DNA of 64,000 nucleotides from Mytilinidion resinicola (GCF_010093595.1 NW_022985467.1:139477-203476), one strand, 5' to 3'. Shown: positions 1 through 11,861, numbered from the stretch's first letter. Notes: a model not told the origin generated them from the letters alone. Made by a program: numbers and translations.

Positions 1-470
1 AAAGGAGCCGTAATAAGGTGAGGTTTTGACAGGTTTGGCATACTTGTAGACACGTAGGCACTTCTAGAATAGAATTTCTATTCTATACTTAGACTTAGAC
101 TTATACTTATACTACGTGAGCTCGTACGTGAGGCTACACGAATCGGTGAGGTTACAGAAGAGCAGAATGCTGCCAACCTATTTCACGCCGATTCGTATAG
201 CCGTACGTGAGCTCGTACGTGAGGCTATACAAATCGGCGAGGCTGCACGAATCGGAAAGGCTGCACGCCAATTCGTATAGCCTCACGTGATGTATAGGTG
301 AATAACCGGAGCTCCGGCGCAGTGCTCCGAGCCAATTAGAGGGCGGTGAAACGACAGGGGTTTAGGGGGTGTACAACTACTAGAAAAGGGGGTGTACAAC
401 TACTAGAAAAGGGGGTGTACAACTACTAAAAAGGGGGTGTACAGGTACTAGCGCCCATATAATAACATGT
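1..470. repeat. end of a repetitive, probably mobile element
   Basis: Short motifs recur in both orientations: a GTACGTGAGGCTA-type motif near 108-145 and 203-228, and AATCGG or its complement CCGATTCGTATAGCC near 138, 185, 231, 251 and 270. The order of motifs (CCGATTCGTATAGCC, then AATTAGAGGG, then G-runs with GTAC or TTAT) parallels the right half of the short element at 18197-18848. I infer this is the right end of a related element cut by the window edge. No coding potential is seen. Confidence 0.5.
366..452. repeat. tandem repeat, about 23-bp unit
   Basis: Four consecutive copies of a unit reading GGGGGTGTACAACTACTA followed by a short A-rich spacer. The last copy diverges to GTACAGGTACTAG. 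The G-run plus TA-rich arrangement resembles the subterminal G-runs of the element at 18197-18848. Confidence 0.85.
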
Positions 471-798
471 GCTAGCTAGAGCTCTCCTTACAACGCTATC
501 GAGCGAGCCAGAATATACTAGAGCAGTAATATATCCTTGTGCTTATACTTATAACGTAGTAATTGGAGTTGGAGCAAGTGATATATGCGTGTTCGATGAC
601 GTATCCCCATCGCATCCCACACGCCGTCTCTGTCACGTGTCATCTCACTCCTCACTTGTTGACCACCTGACACCTCACTTGTTGTCTTGGCAGGGACTCA
701 TCTGCGACTTGTCGCGCCCTGCAAACCTTTTCACCTTCACCAATCCTCCAGCTCCTCACATTCATCCTACAACCTCACCCACTACCTCACCCACTACC

Positions 799-3700
799 AT
801 GGCTCCCATTAACTCAGCTGCACAATCTACTGCCGTTCCATCGAATGCCTCTTCTTATAGGGACCGGAACCAGGCGATCCTCGCTCGCTCCGCCAGACTT
901 GTCAAAACCTCGTGCGAGTCCACGACAGATCTGCTGCGCCGTTTACAATCAAAGCTCGACCGAAAGAAATCACAGATTCGGGACCTAGAAGCAAAGCTTG
1001 CTGCTTGTAGAGAGGCGACTCCCCACGCTCATCTTGCGCAAGACGACAATGATGTTCACCGAACACAAGGCCCGGAATCTGCCGATCAGATCTCCCATTC
1101 TCCTCTGTAAGTCGCGGCAACTCCCATCTTTCCCACGAGTACCCCATACAACACCGACTATTCGACAAGCAAGTCACTCACAATACATCGCTAACTATGC
1201 TATAGTTCCGATGTAACCTTCGAATTCGAATTTGAGGCCCGCTTGGCAAGCTGCGCTACAAGAGCTGAAAGTCTTGGATACAAGTCCTTGGCTCAGTTGA
1301 GTCGAACTCTCCAGCGTAGCTTAGCGTCTGTATCTCGCCGACAACACGCGAAAATTCTAGATTACGAGAATCGAATTGCCAGAATCAAAGAAGGACAAGA
1401 ACCTTTCCGAACTCTGCCGACGGGAGGGCAAGCTTTTCGAGATGTGGAAGGAAGGGTGGCACGGATAGAGGAAGACTTGTACAACGATGAGGAATGGAGC
1501 TATTCAAGTCTGCTCGCGGAAGTCTCCAACGCTGCAAACCCAGTCCACCGGCACCATCTCGGTCTCGCGCATATCACGAGCCTAGATGACCGTTTTGCTG
1601 CCCTGGAGGATGTACAATACTCTCTCCGCAAGACTACAGCTGAGGTGAATGCCGGATTCGTTCACAAGGACCATCTCCGCGACAACCAATACCTGAAGAA
1701 TCTTGAGTCCCGTGTTAATGAAACCGCAAAAGTTGCCTCGGACACAAAAGCTGAGCTCACGGAGGCGAAAAGGGCACTCAGGAAGGATCACGATTCTGAC
1801 AAGGAAGCTGCTGAGAAAGTCAATGAACAGATCAAGGGCATCTCTGGCAGAGTACATGACTTAGATTATGTCTGCATCAAGAAAAGGTCCCCGGAACTCA
1901 CATCACTTCAAAACGACGTTTCCAAGTTGAAGGCCGATATCGCGAGACCATTGATCGGACGTTCAGAGTTCGACGCCCTCAATCAAAATTCCGCAAATAA
2001 CTCTGCTGCAATTCGCATTATGCACACAGATATACAAGGGCTCCAAACTACCATAACTTCACTGAGCGATAACGTTTCCAAATTGGAGGATACCAGTCTT
2101 TCAAGCAGCTCGACGTGCATCTCGGCCCTCCGCGCGGATGCAAAGAAAGCGAAACATCTAGCCGAATCGCTGAAGACACAGATGGAGGGTATGGTTGACA
2201 AAGGCTTGGAGGCTGCCAAAAAGCGCATTGATGCCGAGATTGCAAAGTCAAGTGCTGCAGTGGCCCGACTCGATGAGTTTCTCAAGCAAGCCGAAGCAAA
2301 TCGCGCCCAAGATATCAAGACTGCGGTCCGCGAGCACTTGTCCAGTGCCGATTACAGGGCCTCTTTAAGTGCCACAATTGCTGATAAGGTTGCTGAGGCA
2401 CTGGCGGTCTTCATGCTTGCACAGGAGCAAAAGATGATGCGGCAGATCGAACCTCGCGATACTACAGAGCATTCCCAAACCTCTACAAACAGCGTGTCAA
2501 ATGTTGTGCCGGCACAATCAACACCCGAGACCGGACTACAACCTGTCGATGATCGTCAAAGTCACCGCGATGAGGATGAGGACGTCGAGGAGGCTACGGG
2601 CCAGGGCGAAACCGAAAGCGATCTGACCGGAATTGGGGCCAATATCGACGCACCCCCCGCTGCTCCTGAGCTTGGCTCCTCGTCAGCTGCATTGTCTTCG
2701 GACTCTGTGGTCGACTTGGGGGGCTTTAAGAGAAGGTCTGTTGGCGGTGCCGAGGGTCAGACTGACCGCAATGGAGACGAACCTGTCGCGGAGCCCACAG
2801 ATGCTGTTGGCAACGGCATTAGCGGTACGCAGACCTCCCAACCCAACCACAGCGCTGGCAACGCACCACAGTCGGCGCCTGACTTGCAGCATCTTGGCAC
2901 GTTTGGGGGAGCTACGGAGTCCACGGAGCACGTTCAGTCTGATCGCCCGTTTGTTGAGGATGTCGAAATGGATGGTTACCAACCACCTTCCAACTCTGGT
3001 GTGAAGATGCGGCCGGTTGGGTTTCCTCGCGCAGTGCCACCGGGCACCCACGTGGGCCCTGCCGGTGGACAAGTTCCTGCGCACCAGGGATCAAATTCGA
3101 CGATCCCACCAACTGCTCCAGCTTCTGCGAGAGCAAATCGCAACTTCCAGGTTGGGCTCTCAAACCTTTCCGACAATCCTAGGAAAGTCGCAATGCCCGC
3201 CCAACCCCCCACGATCTCAGATAGGGTCCAAGATGTGATGGAATATGAGCCAACATTGACAGTCGAGACAAAGGACGGCGACGGCGATATGGACTTGCCA
3301 GACGAATCGCGTGATGCAGATGGGGACGAGGAAATGGGAGGCAGGCTGGGTTTGGTTGACGGCCATGTTCACAGCCCGACGCCACCCCAAGCACTACTGA
3401 CAGACCGTCAAGACGTCCCGAGACATAGCCCGAACTTTGCCCCACCTCCCAACAGCATCTCAGGCGATCAGCCTCGACGGACTCGTCGTCGTTATGTCTT
3501 GCACCCCACGATCACTCCATTGCCTATTCCCGGCGATCCATTCCCGAGTGCCAGGTTGGAGGGCCTAACGGATTACTTCAACGTTATACTGAGAGCCCGG
3601 AAGGCTCACAACGGTGGGCTGACTATGACAGATGGAGAGCTGGCATTTTTCATCAAGAAGGCAGAAAACGATGTCGCCTGTGATGCTCGGACAGAAGACG

Positions 3701-4572
3701 ATTATCGCGAGAAGATCAAAGAGAAGGTGGAAACCTACGGAACGACAATCACAGATCAAGCGCGATGGCTAGATCTTGCCGTTCACGCGAGGAAAATGTT
3801 CTTGGAGCGCTCACAACCGGCATCAGGGCCTCCAGTTGCGACCCAAACTTCAAGCTCTACAAGGTCTACGCCTATCCCTAGTACGCTCTCAACCTCGACA
3901 TTGGCTTCACCCTTCACGGGAGCCTCAAATCCTCCAGTGGTTTCATCTTTCGTGCAGCCACTCCACCCCGCGACAGCGATTTCCCCTCCGGCTTCTTCGT
4001 TGGTCCCCAACTCCCAGGACGATGTGCCCATGGACGAAGGCGCAGTACCGGACACAGGCATCTCCGATCAGGCAGTACCACCGAGAGTGAAGCCAATCCC
4101 AGTCGAGCAAATCCCCGGCCTAGGTCCAGTTCTTCCCAGCTGGTTAGAGCTTAGCAGGGAGCACGCAGACGTGCGACAAACCTATCTAACAATGCTCTAT
4201 CGGAGCCACGAGCGGAATAATCGAGAAGATCTTCACCGCGGGGAGCGATTGTTTAACGAGAGCGATCTCATTGACTTCAGCGTCGGCATGGAAGCGTCAA
4301 TATACAAGGACTTTCTTACCGATTACGGGGAACAGATCGAGCTCTACAAGGGAGTTATAGACTGGGAGATCGACCAGCCCTGGGAGAACCACAAGAGAGG
4401 AACCCAGCGGAAACGAGACGAGGCGAGGAGGGCGAAGCGCAAGCAGGAGAAGGAGCAAAAGGTGGCAGAAGATGCTGCAAAACTGCTCAAAGCGCAAGAG
4501 GAAGAGCATCTGCGCAACAAGGAGGCTGCGGAAGCATTCTGGACCCAGGGTGTGGAAAGGGATAGCGATTGA
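799..4572 (+). CDS. large coiled-coil, low-complexity protein (two exons)
   Basis: Unknown function. I read join(799..1106,1206..4572), 1224 residues. The intron 1107-1205 has GTAAGT at its donor, CTAAC as branch site and TATAG as acceptor, and the phase joins exactly; without it the first ORF ends at 1110. ATG 799 sits in an ACCATGG context. Residues about 60-95 and 180-480 are charged heptad-like coiled coil. Residues 500-880 are Pro/Ser/Asp/Glu-rich and probably disordered. Two helical segments at about 885-965 and 1080-1160 look alike (Tyr/Leu-rich helix, then an acidic-Leu-x-x-Phe motif). The C terminus is a Lys/Arg/Glu-rich helix. No membrane segment is seen. It is the first of three long coiled-coil genes in a row on this strand. 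The second segment resembles part of the 22006-23358 product. A scaffold role is only a guess. Confidence 0.8.
1107..1205 (+). other. intron of the 799-4572 gene
   Basis: It begins GTAAGT, has CTAAC about 15 bases before the end, and finishes in TATAG. Joining codon CT|T keeps the long downstream frame open, which is strong support for the splice. Confidence 0.85.
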
Positions 4573-4984
4573 AATTTTGAGAGTTTGAAGGAGGTTTTTG
4601 CAATACCTGATTCTTTTTACTACGTGCATGTTTTGCGAGGCGTTGAGATAGGTAGTCTTGTATGTATAAAATAACGCGATGGCCCCGGAATCACTCCTAT
4701 ATGGTGCTAGTTACTATGCACAGCCTAATAGCTGTGTGTTCTACAAAGCAACATATAGGAGCTCGAGGCGGGGGCTGTGTGCTAGTTCCACTGAAAGCAT
4801 CGGTTTTGTTGGAGTGACCATGTAGTGCAGAGGTCACGTGAGTCTCGCTTATTCGGCACGTGACCTTTTAACGAGCTTGGCAGCATTAACACACCCCCAG
4901 GAGTGGTATCCACAACCCAGGCTTTTCTAAAATTCCGGAGGGTTTGAATTGCACCGGGTTAATTCACGAGGCTTTGGTAGGTGC

Positions 4985-5290
4985 TTGATATCGTCTGAAG
5001 TGGCTCGAAGGGGTCAGAGTCTAAAACGTAGGATGTCAAAAGCGCAAGGGTCCAGATCTTACAGCGTTGGTTCACGAGGGGTTAACAGATGCTTAATATC
5101 GTCTAAGGTGGCATAAAATGGCGAAAAAATGCAGGTTACGATGTCAAAAGCGCCAAGGTTTAAATCGTACAGGGTTAGTCCACAAGGGTTTGACAGCTGC
5201 AGGGTACTGTTTGAGGTGGCTCAAAAGGCCTGAAAGGTGCAGCATAGGATATCAACAGTACAAGGGTCCAACTTGAACGGTCTGGTCTCT
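4985..5290 (+). repeat. degenerate 108-bp tandem repeat upstream of the 5948 gene
   Basis: About three diverged units. The core (A/T)TCGTCT(G/A)A(A/G)GTGGC lies near 4991 and 5099, and a variant TGTTTGAGGTGGC near 5207, giving a 108-bp spacing. Each unit also carries GGATGTCAAAAGCGC-like sequence and a GGTT..TTCACGAGGG-like motif. The same core occurs in inverse orientation near 25.1-25.5 kb. Confidence 0.75.
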
Positions 5291-5764
5291 ACGTGGTGAC
5301 ATTGTTCAGAGTCGAAAGGGCCAGGGGTGCCCGACGGCGTATACACCTGCACAAAGGAACGCAAGATCCACCCGGAAACGCGCCTGGTGGTACAACGGCG
5401 CTGGTTGAGCTGCTCGAAAGGCATTCACCTCCAGCCTATACTAGGCGCCCGCCGGATCACATGCCCGCCACTCGACGACGCCTTGACGCCTTCTCTCGCC
5501 CTCGCTGACTTCCTCTCTACCACCAACCTCGATTCCCACTCCACAAGACTGTCCCACCAACCCGCCACCTGCAAATCGTGCGCTTCATCCTGCCCCTCTG
5601 TTGCTCGCGTCGGGCCAGCAGACCAGCCTCAGTGTTTGCATCTGTTCCTGTCCGGTGCATCCTCAATCTCCTAGAGGTGCTCCTATCACGTGCCTTGGTT
5701 AGCGCACTCCCACAAACATCATCACACTCCTCCGCCCTATCAACGCCACAATCTCAGCTTGTCA

Positions 5765-5850
5765 CACCAACTCAGCTCCTTACCTCATCTCAACTCCTCA
5801 CCACAACTCAGCTCCTCGCCTCAACTCAGCTCCTCACCTCAACTCGGAAG
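5765..5850 (+). repeat. CTCAGCTCCTCA-type minisatellite in leader region
   Basis: About five imperfect repeats of ACTCAGCTCCTC-containing 15-18-bp units precede the ATG at 5948. The tract extends an ORF upstream of that ATG in frame, but only from a GTG, so I treat it as untranslated. Confidence 0.7.
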
Positions 5851-5947
5851 TCCGCTTGTCTCTCGCAGTCTCCCAACCCTCGCACCATTGGGAGGCCTTA
5901 AACACCACGTCAGCCTCTACCCCCTCCTAGTACCGCCGACCTCAGTC

Positions 5948-8900
5948 ATGCCTAAGCGCAATACATTCCTCATAATCTTCAGGAATGGTGCGATCGCTGT
6001 TCGCAATGGCGTTGCGTGGTTTTTAGAGACGCAAATGGAAATTGTTCGACTGGCTGCCCGTGCCACCATCTGGTATCTGCCCAACGATACCGTCAGCCCT
6101 GGCCTCCCAGCTCCGCCGTGCGTAGCGCGCCTGGTCGAACGTGCCGTGGAGAAGTCAGATGGACTTATTGTTCCAACTGCCGCTGAGCGACCTCTAAGCT
6201 TCCTTCCTACGGCGAAGGCATACCCTCTAAAGCTGGACAACGTCACCTGGAACAACGCAACATGCATGCATATTAACAATGTCAACATATTGAATGAAGA
6301 GGCTTTCGCAACGACTTTCTCCACAGGCGGAATGCACCAGGCCCTAATATTCGGCGAGCGAATGCGCATACCGCCAGCAGAAAACACGACATCCAACCCC
6401 CTAAATATCACTGCGCCTGTCGGGTTCACCCTCGTTGCGCTAGGCGGCTTAGCTTTAGCGTTTCGATACCTTCGATCTTCTCCTTATACTCATTTTCGTA
6501 GACCAGGTCTTCCCGTCGAAATTAATCCTACGGATGAGCGCCCTCCTACAGCCGCGAAGACTCAAGACCATCATGACAACGGTGACGAGAAGGGTCTGGA
6601 TGAGGCAAATGTTCCAACAATAACTGAAGCCATCAAGCCCAACACCGATGGAGCTTGTGATGCTGCTTTTGCCATGATGGTTACCAAGCTTGTGATTAAC
6701 ACAACGATGGAGGAGTTCAAGGGGCTTTGTGATCAACTCGCCGATCCAGAGCGCGGCGACAAACACACACCACGGCTCATGTCTAGAGAAGAGGTGGCCC
6801 GCATGATATCTGAAGTTGCCCAGTCAAAGTCACAAAACGTCGATATCACCGATCTCATCGGACATCTAGCTGAGTCAGTGCGCAACACAACGCGTGAAGA
6901 GTTTGGACGACTCCGTACTAGCCTCGCCGCTTCGCAGCCAAGCAACCCCCAGGCACCGAGACTGATGTCAGCCGAAGAGGTGGATTGGAGGATATCGCAG
7001 GCGTCGGAGTCTTTGTCACCTAAGGGGCATCAGCATAGCATCACATTGGACAATCAGGTGGTGTCTATTGAGCATCTTCAACGTTACGTCGTAACGAAGA
7101 CTTCGCTCAATAACGAACCAACCATCGCCTGGTTACATGGAATATGCAGCAACCTAGGACGCGTGTACGTGGAGAAGGCGGACCTCAACATGAAGCACGA
7201 GTTCGCTATTTTGATAAAGGGTTGGGTCATGGGCAAACTGAGGGAATTTGCAGACGGGAATCTCAAGGACTACTTTGCCCTCTACCTTCGCCGAGACGAT
7301 CTCCGTAAACACAAAGACTTTGTCAGTATTGTTGATAAGGTTGACAAGATGCGTAAGGACATTGACGAAAAGGACCTTGACACCGAAAAGATGACGTGTT
7401 ACATCGACATCAAGCGCTCCGAAGACTCCAAGGCGTACAAGACGGCGTTGGATGATCTGGGAAAGAGAATGTCGGCGCGCATCACTAACTCAGCGAAATC
7501 GACAATGGATGACACACTCAGTCACGTCAACATTTACTTGAATGGCGAGATGTTCCATGAAAAGCAACGACTACTCGTCACGCCAATCGTAAAGAATGCC
7601 ATGGTGGATACCAATCTCCTTGTCAATCGTCACAGCAGGAGGATCGAAAAACTCGAGGACCAGTCCAACCTCCAGAATGGCAGCATAGACACCATCAGGA
7701 AGGGCCAAATTAGCTTGTCCAGCAGACTCGACACGAAAGCGAACCAGAGCGAGCTCACCAAGCTTCGCAACGACTTCAAAACTTTCAAGACGCGCGATGA
7801 GAGGCCAAGTGCACGAGAGAGCAATAAGAGAATCACCGAGCTAGAGTCAACAATGAACAAGAAGGCAGATCAAAACGAACTTCGCATATACGATGAGAAG
7901 TATGACAGGGTAGCCAGAGAGCAACAAGCTCAGATTAGTCTCATTAACTCCTCCCTTGCATCGCTACAGAGTGAGGTTGCAAAGATACCCGAACTTGAAA
8001 AGCGACTCTCTGAACAGACAAATCTTGCTGCTTCCCGCGAAGAGCAGCTCCGTCAACGAGACTCTACGATCCAGCAGCGCGACGCCGAGATCGCAAAGAT
8101 GAAGGCTATGGACCGCGAAACGGTCAAATCCATACTTCTGGATCTCCAGAAAGATGGTTTCCTTTCCACGGTCCAGGACGTTTCCCCTCGCCAGGGGGTG
8201 CCTGAAGCTGCCACGAACCATCCCACTCCGCTCTCCAATAGGCCCAAATCGGCCGTTCAGAGCAAAGTTGACATTGAAGCGCCTTCGACTGCCCCTCCTA
8301 CTTCTGCACCACCTCCACCAGTTGGTAAAGATTTGGACGTCAAGGCTGTCCCCAAGAAAACAGACCCCAATGTCAAACCTGTGTCAACGTTCAAGACTGC
8401 TGAAACTCGAAAGGCCCCGAAACCTATGATAGAGCTGTCCAAGGCCACGACGATGGGAGGTCCCTCAAAGCCCGCTGAGGTAAAGGAGACCGCTACGTTT
8501 GGAGCTGGGAATAGGAAGAAGCAGAGGACGGAGGGGTCGAACGCTAGTAACATACTTACAGTTAGTAATACTGCCGCTAATAAGAAGCTGGCACATGACC
8601 TATCTAAGGGCGTTGCTACGCCACCGTCCGAGACAAACCCACCTGCTGCATCCTTTTCTGCGCCAAAGGGGGAGCCGTCTGTTGCGGAGTACGATCCCAC
8701 CACCGCCAAGATCGACAATCTTTTCGGGGTTCACGAACAAACATCCACCAATACCAAGCCTGCGCCCTCGAAGAATCCACCAAAACCAACTCTTCAAGCA
8801 AAACATCTTAACACTACCAATGCTGCTTCAAAGTCGGGCGACATATTGGCGAGATTTGGTCAGGCAGGGCAGGCAATCACAGCGGCAGCGAAGTTTGACT

Positions 8901-9988
8901 GGACGCAAAAGGTCGATGCGGGCCTTTTTGCGACTGTCGAGAAACAGGTTGCAGATTCCAAGAACGCGCCTGTCGACCCAGAGGCAGAGGCAGAGCGTCG
9001 TGCTTCACGCCGGCCGTTATTAAAGAACGCATCCTCGTTGCTTCCTACTGCGGCGGTACCACCCACTGTGAAGGACGAAGCTTCAGTATTGGCATCATCG
9101 CCACAAAAAGCTCCATCAACAGAGCCAGTGTTGACACTCCGCGAGCCAAAGCCCTTGACTAACTACAACTTGTCGCTACCTAGTGTCCCTAGCATGAGCC
9201 AGACATCGCTGAGGTCACAGTTATTTGCACCGGATCTGCCATCCGCTGGCGTTGCCCCCACTCCATCACTGACTGTGCCACTTGCTCAAGTATCGACGAC
9301 TCCCGTACGCCAGCCTGCCACCACCGCAGCTGCTTCCGCGTCGGGTAAGGATTCGAACAGAGAGGCTCCAGCAGCCATTCCAGTCGGACGGCCCAAGAGT
9401 AAGGTTAAGGCACGCTCAGCTAGAGGATCGATGATTGTACCCACAAACACTCACGTGCTCCCTCCTACTGTTCCCGAAGAAGAGACGCCACGGGAAAAAT
9501 TATTACCACGTGCGCCTGCTGGAGCTAAGGTTCTGTTCGCACCGGGAGCCCCTTCAACTACTCCAAGCGCCGCACTGTCGAGCAGCATATTACAGAACCC
9601 GTTCACGAGCACCTCGACGACCGGTGGAAACGGCGGCCTCGTGTTCGATTCATTGCGTGCACCGCAACAGCCCTCATACCCCTACGGGATCAGTAGTTCA
9701 AACATTTTCGGATCCGCAAGCCCGGCGCCTGTCGCCCTTCCATCTAGCAGCTCAGCTGCGACCCCAGCCAAGCCCGTAGCCTTGAACCATTCTGAATCTC
9801 CGAACTCTCCTACCGGGGGCTTCCTCAACAGCCCGTATACGGCGACTACAAAGCCTAAGGGATCGCCAGCACCAACAACTTTCTCTGCGATAATGAATGA
9901 CCTCATTCCTCGCAAGCCGAGCGCGCAATTGACAGCATCCAAACATGCCCCTCCGACTTCTTCATCCAGCCAGCAGCTCCCTGCCTAA
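5948..9988 (+). CDS. single-pass membrane coiled-coil protein with long disordered tail, premature stop
   Basis: Unknown function; tandem paralogue of the 11862-17142 gene. ATG 5948 is the first ATG of the frame, giving 1346 residues to the TAA at 9986. A hydrophobic helix lies at about residues 157-175 after a 150-residue N-terminal part. A 62-residue repeat follows (starts near 6698 and 6884; shared NTT.EEF and RLMS.EEV motifs). Coiled coil covers about 435-735. The rest is Pro/Ser/Thr/Ala-rich with a few NPF and IFG motifs. Beyond the TAA the same frame stays open for 92 codons to 10267 and ends in an acidic tail like that of the paralogue. One CAA-to-TAA change would explain the stop. Topology (membrane anchor, long coil, FG-containing tail) recalls pore-membrane nucleoporins, but that is inference. 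Confidence 0.75.
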   Translation: MPKRNTFLIIFRNGAIAVRNGVAWFLETQMEIVRLAARATIWYLPNDTVSPGLPAPPCVARLVERAVEKSDGLIVPTAAERPLSFLPTAKAYPLKLDNVTWNNATCMHINNVNILNEEAFATTFSTGGMHQALIFGERMRIPPAENTTSNPLNITAPVGFTLVALGGLALAFRYLRSSPYTHFRRPGLPVEINPTDERPPTAAKTQDHHDNGDEKGLDEANVPTITEAIKPNTDGACDAAFAMMVTKLVINTTMEEFKGLCDQLADPERGDKHTPRLMSREEVARMISEVAQSKSQNVDITDLIGHLAESVRNTTREEFGRLRTSLAASQPSNPQAPRLMSAEEVDWRISQASESLSPKGHQHSITLDNQVVSIEHLQRYVVTKTSLNNEPTIAWLHGICSNLGRVYVEKADLNMKHEFAILIKGWVMGKLREFADGNLKDYFALYLRRDDLRKHKDFVSIVDKVDKMRKDIDEKDLDTEKMTCYIDIKRSEDSKAYKTALDDLGKRMSARITNSAKSTMDDTLSHVNIYLNGEMFHEKQRLLVTPIVKNAMVDTNLLVNRHSRRIEKLEDQSNLQNGSIDTIRKGQISLSSRLDTKANQSELTKLRNDFKTFKTRDERPSARESNKRITELESTMNKKADQNELRIYDEKYDRVAREQQAQISLINSSLASLQSEVAKIPELEKRLSEQTNLAASREEQLRQRDSTIQQRDAEIAKMKAMDRETVKSILLDLQKDGFLSTVQDVSPRQGVPEAATNHPTPLSNRPKSAVQSKVDIEAPSTAPPTSAPPPPVGKDLDVKAVPKKTDPNVKPVSTFKTAETRKAPKPMIELSKATTMGGPSKPAEVKETATFGAGNRKKQRTEGSNASNILTVSNTAANKKLAHDLSKGVATPPSETNPPAASFSAPKGEPSVAEYDPTTAKIDNLFGVHEQTSTNTKPAPSKNPPKPTLQAKHLNTTNAASKSGDILARFGQAGQAITAAAKFDWTQKVDAGLFATVEKQVADSKNAPVDPEAEAERRASRRPLLKNASSLLPTAAVPPTVKDEASVLASSPQKAPSTEPVLTLREPKPLTNYNLSLPSVPSMSQTSLRSQLFAPDLPSAGVAPTPSLTVPLAQVSTTPVRQPATTAAASASGKDSNREAPAAIPVGRPKSKVKARSARGSMIVPTNTHVLPPTVPEEETPREKLLPRAPAGAKVLFAPGAPSTTPSAALSSSILQNPFTSTSTTGGNGGLVFDSLRAPQQPSYPYGISSSNIFGSASPAPVALPSSSSAATPAKPVALNHSESPNSPTGGFLNSPYTATTKPKGSPAPTTFSAIMNDLIPRKPSAQLTASKHAPPTSSSSQQLPA

Positions 9989-10267
9989 GCCCCCGCAACG
10001 CCTACTCCAGTCACCACACCGACTGCGCCGCCAGGACGTCAGCAAGGGTTCTTGGGCTTTGTTCCTAGGCAGGTGACCGCAAAGCAAGGTAGCAAACCTC
10101 AAGCAAGCCCGACGGTCCCAAACCCTCCTGCATCGACCACACCAGCTACGGCTTCTAGCGCTTCTTCCGCGGCAGCGCTGCCCGGGCGCAACTCCAATCG
10201 TCTGGTACCGTATGAAGATGACGATGATGAGATAGAAGACAGCGACAAGATGGACACTGCGGGGTAG
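9989..10267 (+). pseudogene. in-frame continuation of the 5948 gene beyond the TAA
   Basis: 92 codons directly after the TAA at 9986-9988, in the same frame, Pro/Ala/Ser-rich and ending in an acidic segment (EDDDDEIEDSDKM) before TAG 10265. Composition matches the preceding tail. The acidic end corresponds to the acidic end of the paralogue (VDHGSDDEI). I infer this was the original C terminus, or is still made by readthrough. Confidence 0.6.
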
Positions 10268-11861
10268 CCAGAGCCTAAGATCGATTGATGGACATTACGC
10301 CAGCTGAATAGCCTAGAATCGATGACGAGATCGTGTAGCTAGGCTTGAGGTACCTGACCGAGCTGGAGGGGAGGTTTTCTTTGATTCGACGTGTCCAAGC
10401 CCTACCCACCTACCCCACAAAATACCCCAATCCCCCAAAAACTACTTAAAATCTCAACACCCCTCTTCTCTAGCCTGATGCGCAGACTTAAACTGGACCT
10501 ACTGGCCGTGGCCTTACGGTCGCGGCTTCCAAACTGTTTTGGTATTACGTGAAGGGATGGAGAGGAGGGGTGTTGGCCAAAAACATCACTGCGCGATATC
10601 ACTTAGCTAAGGTCTGGCGCTACTTAGTGTCCTCTTCTTCTACTGGGGGTTTGAGAGCTTTACAGCTCTCGCTTCTAAGCGGAGAGGAAGCTTTGTGGTG
10701 CTGGGCCCACTGGCTTGTGACTGAATTTGGGCGTTCTGGATTCTTTTGCTTTCTTTTGGATTTTGCGTTTGGATTTCTTTTGCATTTGGATTTTGCGTTT
10801 GGGTTTTGCGAGTATTGCGAATCATGCGTTCCATCGTGGGAGTGGGTAAGGGCTTACGGGCTTTAGATAGATAGATGAGCCATGAAGGTGTAGAAGGGTA
10901 ACATCAGACCAATTGATATGTGAAGCTACAACCTATGTGCTCTATTGTGATCTTCTGCTGGAAAAATTCCTTCGGCGTGCCTTGAAAGCGGCCTAAATAT
11001 TTGTGAAACCTACAATACTGGGTCATAAGTTCCGGCATACGGACATCTCACTCCTCGCGCTCCACTTTTGCTCCCTCGATAACCCGGCTAGCATGTCTTT
11101 GATTCGACAAATGGTAGCCCTATTTCCACTGCATTGATTTGTATATCCTACTTGAGATTCAAATGGTCTATTATGATACCCCAAACAATTGCAAGGAGTG
11201 CCCAAACTTATGTTGGTGTTGTATCCTTTACAAGAAAAATTTAAGTTGAGGTGACTAACCAGTTAAGTTTGTGGGCAAAGCGAAAAGGCGCTGCGGCTGT
11301 TTTTGATAACCTGGGCACCTCTTCGAAGACCGCAGTTGAACGTTCAGTATGAACAATGTAGAACCAAAGCGCATGCAGTTGGATTGAGGGCGTCAACAAT
11401 TTCTGGGACCTTCTAAACAAAGTTAATGATCGGCAAGACGTGATGGTGGTGACAATCGTACACCTCGCTCTTGTATCCATTCACCAGAAGCTTTGCCTCG
11501 CCCGTCAAGACCGTCATAGTTACAGTCTGCGACCACGAAATACCGCAGATTATAACACCCTAGCAGCAGGTATTTAAATCACTTCGCCCACCTTGCGAGT
11601 CCACACCTTCTTTGCTCCCGGCATCCCCCACCACCACACCATCCCACCCCCGATACCACTGCTCATACCACGCAAGCTGCCTCCCTTCCCTCGCGCATCG
11701 GTCTGCGCACCCCACCCCCACCACAGTGTTCCGTGCATTAGCGGTACATCGATCACCCCATACTCTGTACGTCCTCACCCCCCCCCCCCGGGCCATTTCC
11801 CACCACGCTATCTGCCAGACTATTGCTTACATCACCCAAGCCATTCCTGCCTCCCATCACC
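10268..11861. other. intergenic region with duplicated 3' flank
   Basis: No gene seen. 10640-10890 is related to 17420-17680 downstream of the paralogous gene. 11580-11860 is pyrimidine-rich with C-runs and a run of Cs at 11780-11789, a plausible promoter and leader for the 11862 gene. Confidence 0.5.
10640..10890 (+). repeat. 3'-flank repeat, copy 1
   Basis: Shares with 17420-17680 an ordered series of motifs: GGGGGTTTGAG, then GGGCGTTCTG, then TTTTGCGTTTGG and similar T-rich words, then GCGAGTA.TGCGA, then GTTCC..C.TGGGAG, then a GATAGAT motif before ATGAG. This shows the duplication that made the two neighbouring genes included downstream DNA. Confidence 0.75.

Larger units (their letters stand above)
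4573..5947. other. intergenic region and likely promoter / 5' UTR of the next gene
   Basis: No gene seen. It contains a degenerate 108-bp tandem repeat at 4985-5290 and a pyrimidine-rich stretch from about 5450 that probably belongs to the promoter and leader of the 5948 gene. The leader-region ORFs have only GTG or TTG starts and repetitive translations, so I reject them. Confidence 0.5.

Noticed and set aside
366..452. CRISPR-like regular repeat
   Set aside because: Units are directly abutting without spacers, and the genome is fungal.
469..798. Upstream extension of the first gene from a TTG/ATG-like start at 469
   Set aside because: The ACCATGG at 799 is a far better start, and the upstream part is repeat-derived and of non-coding composition.
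5578..5901. ORFs over the CTCAGCTCCTCA minisatellite (QLLTSSQLL repeats)
   Set aside because: Low-complexity translation of a leader repeat, with no ATG context.
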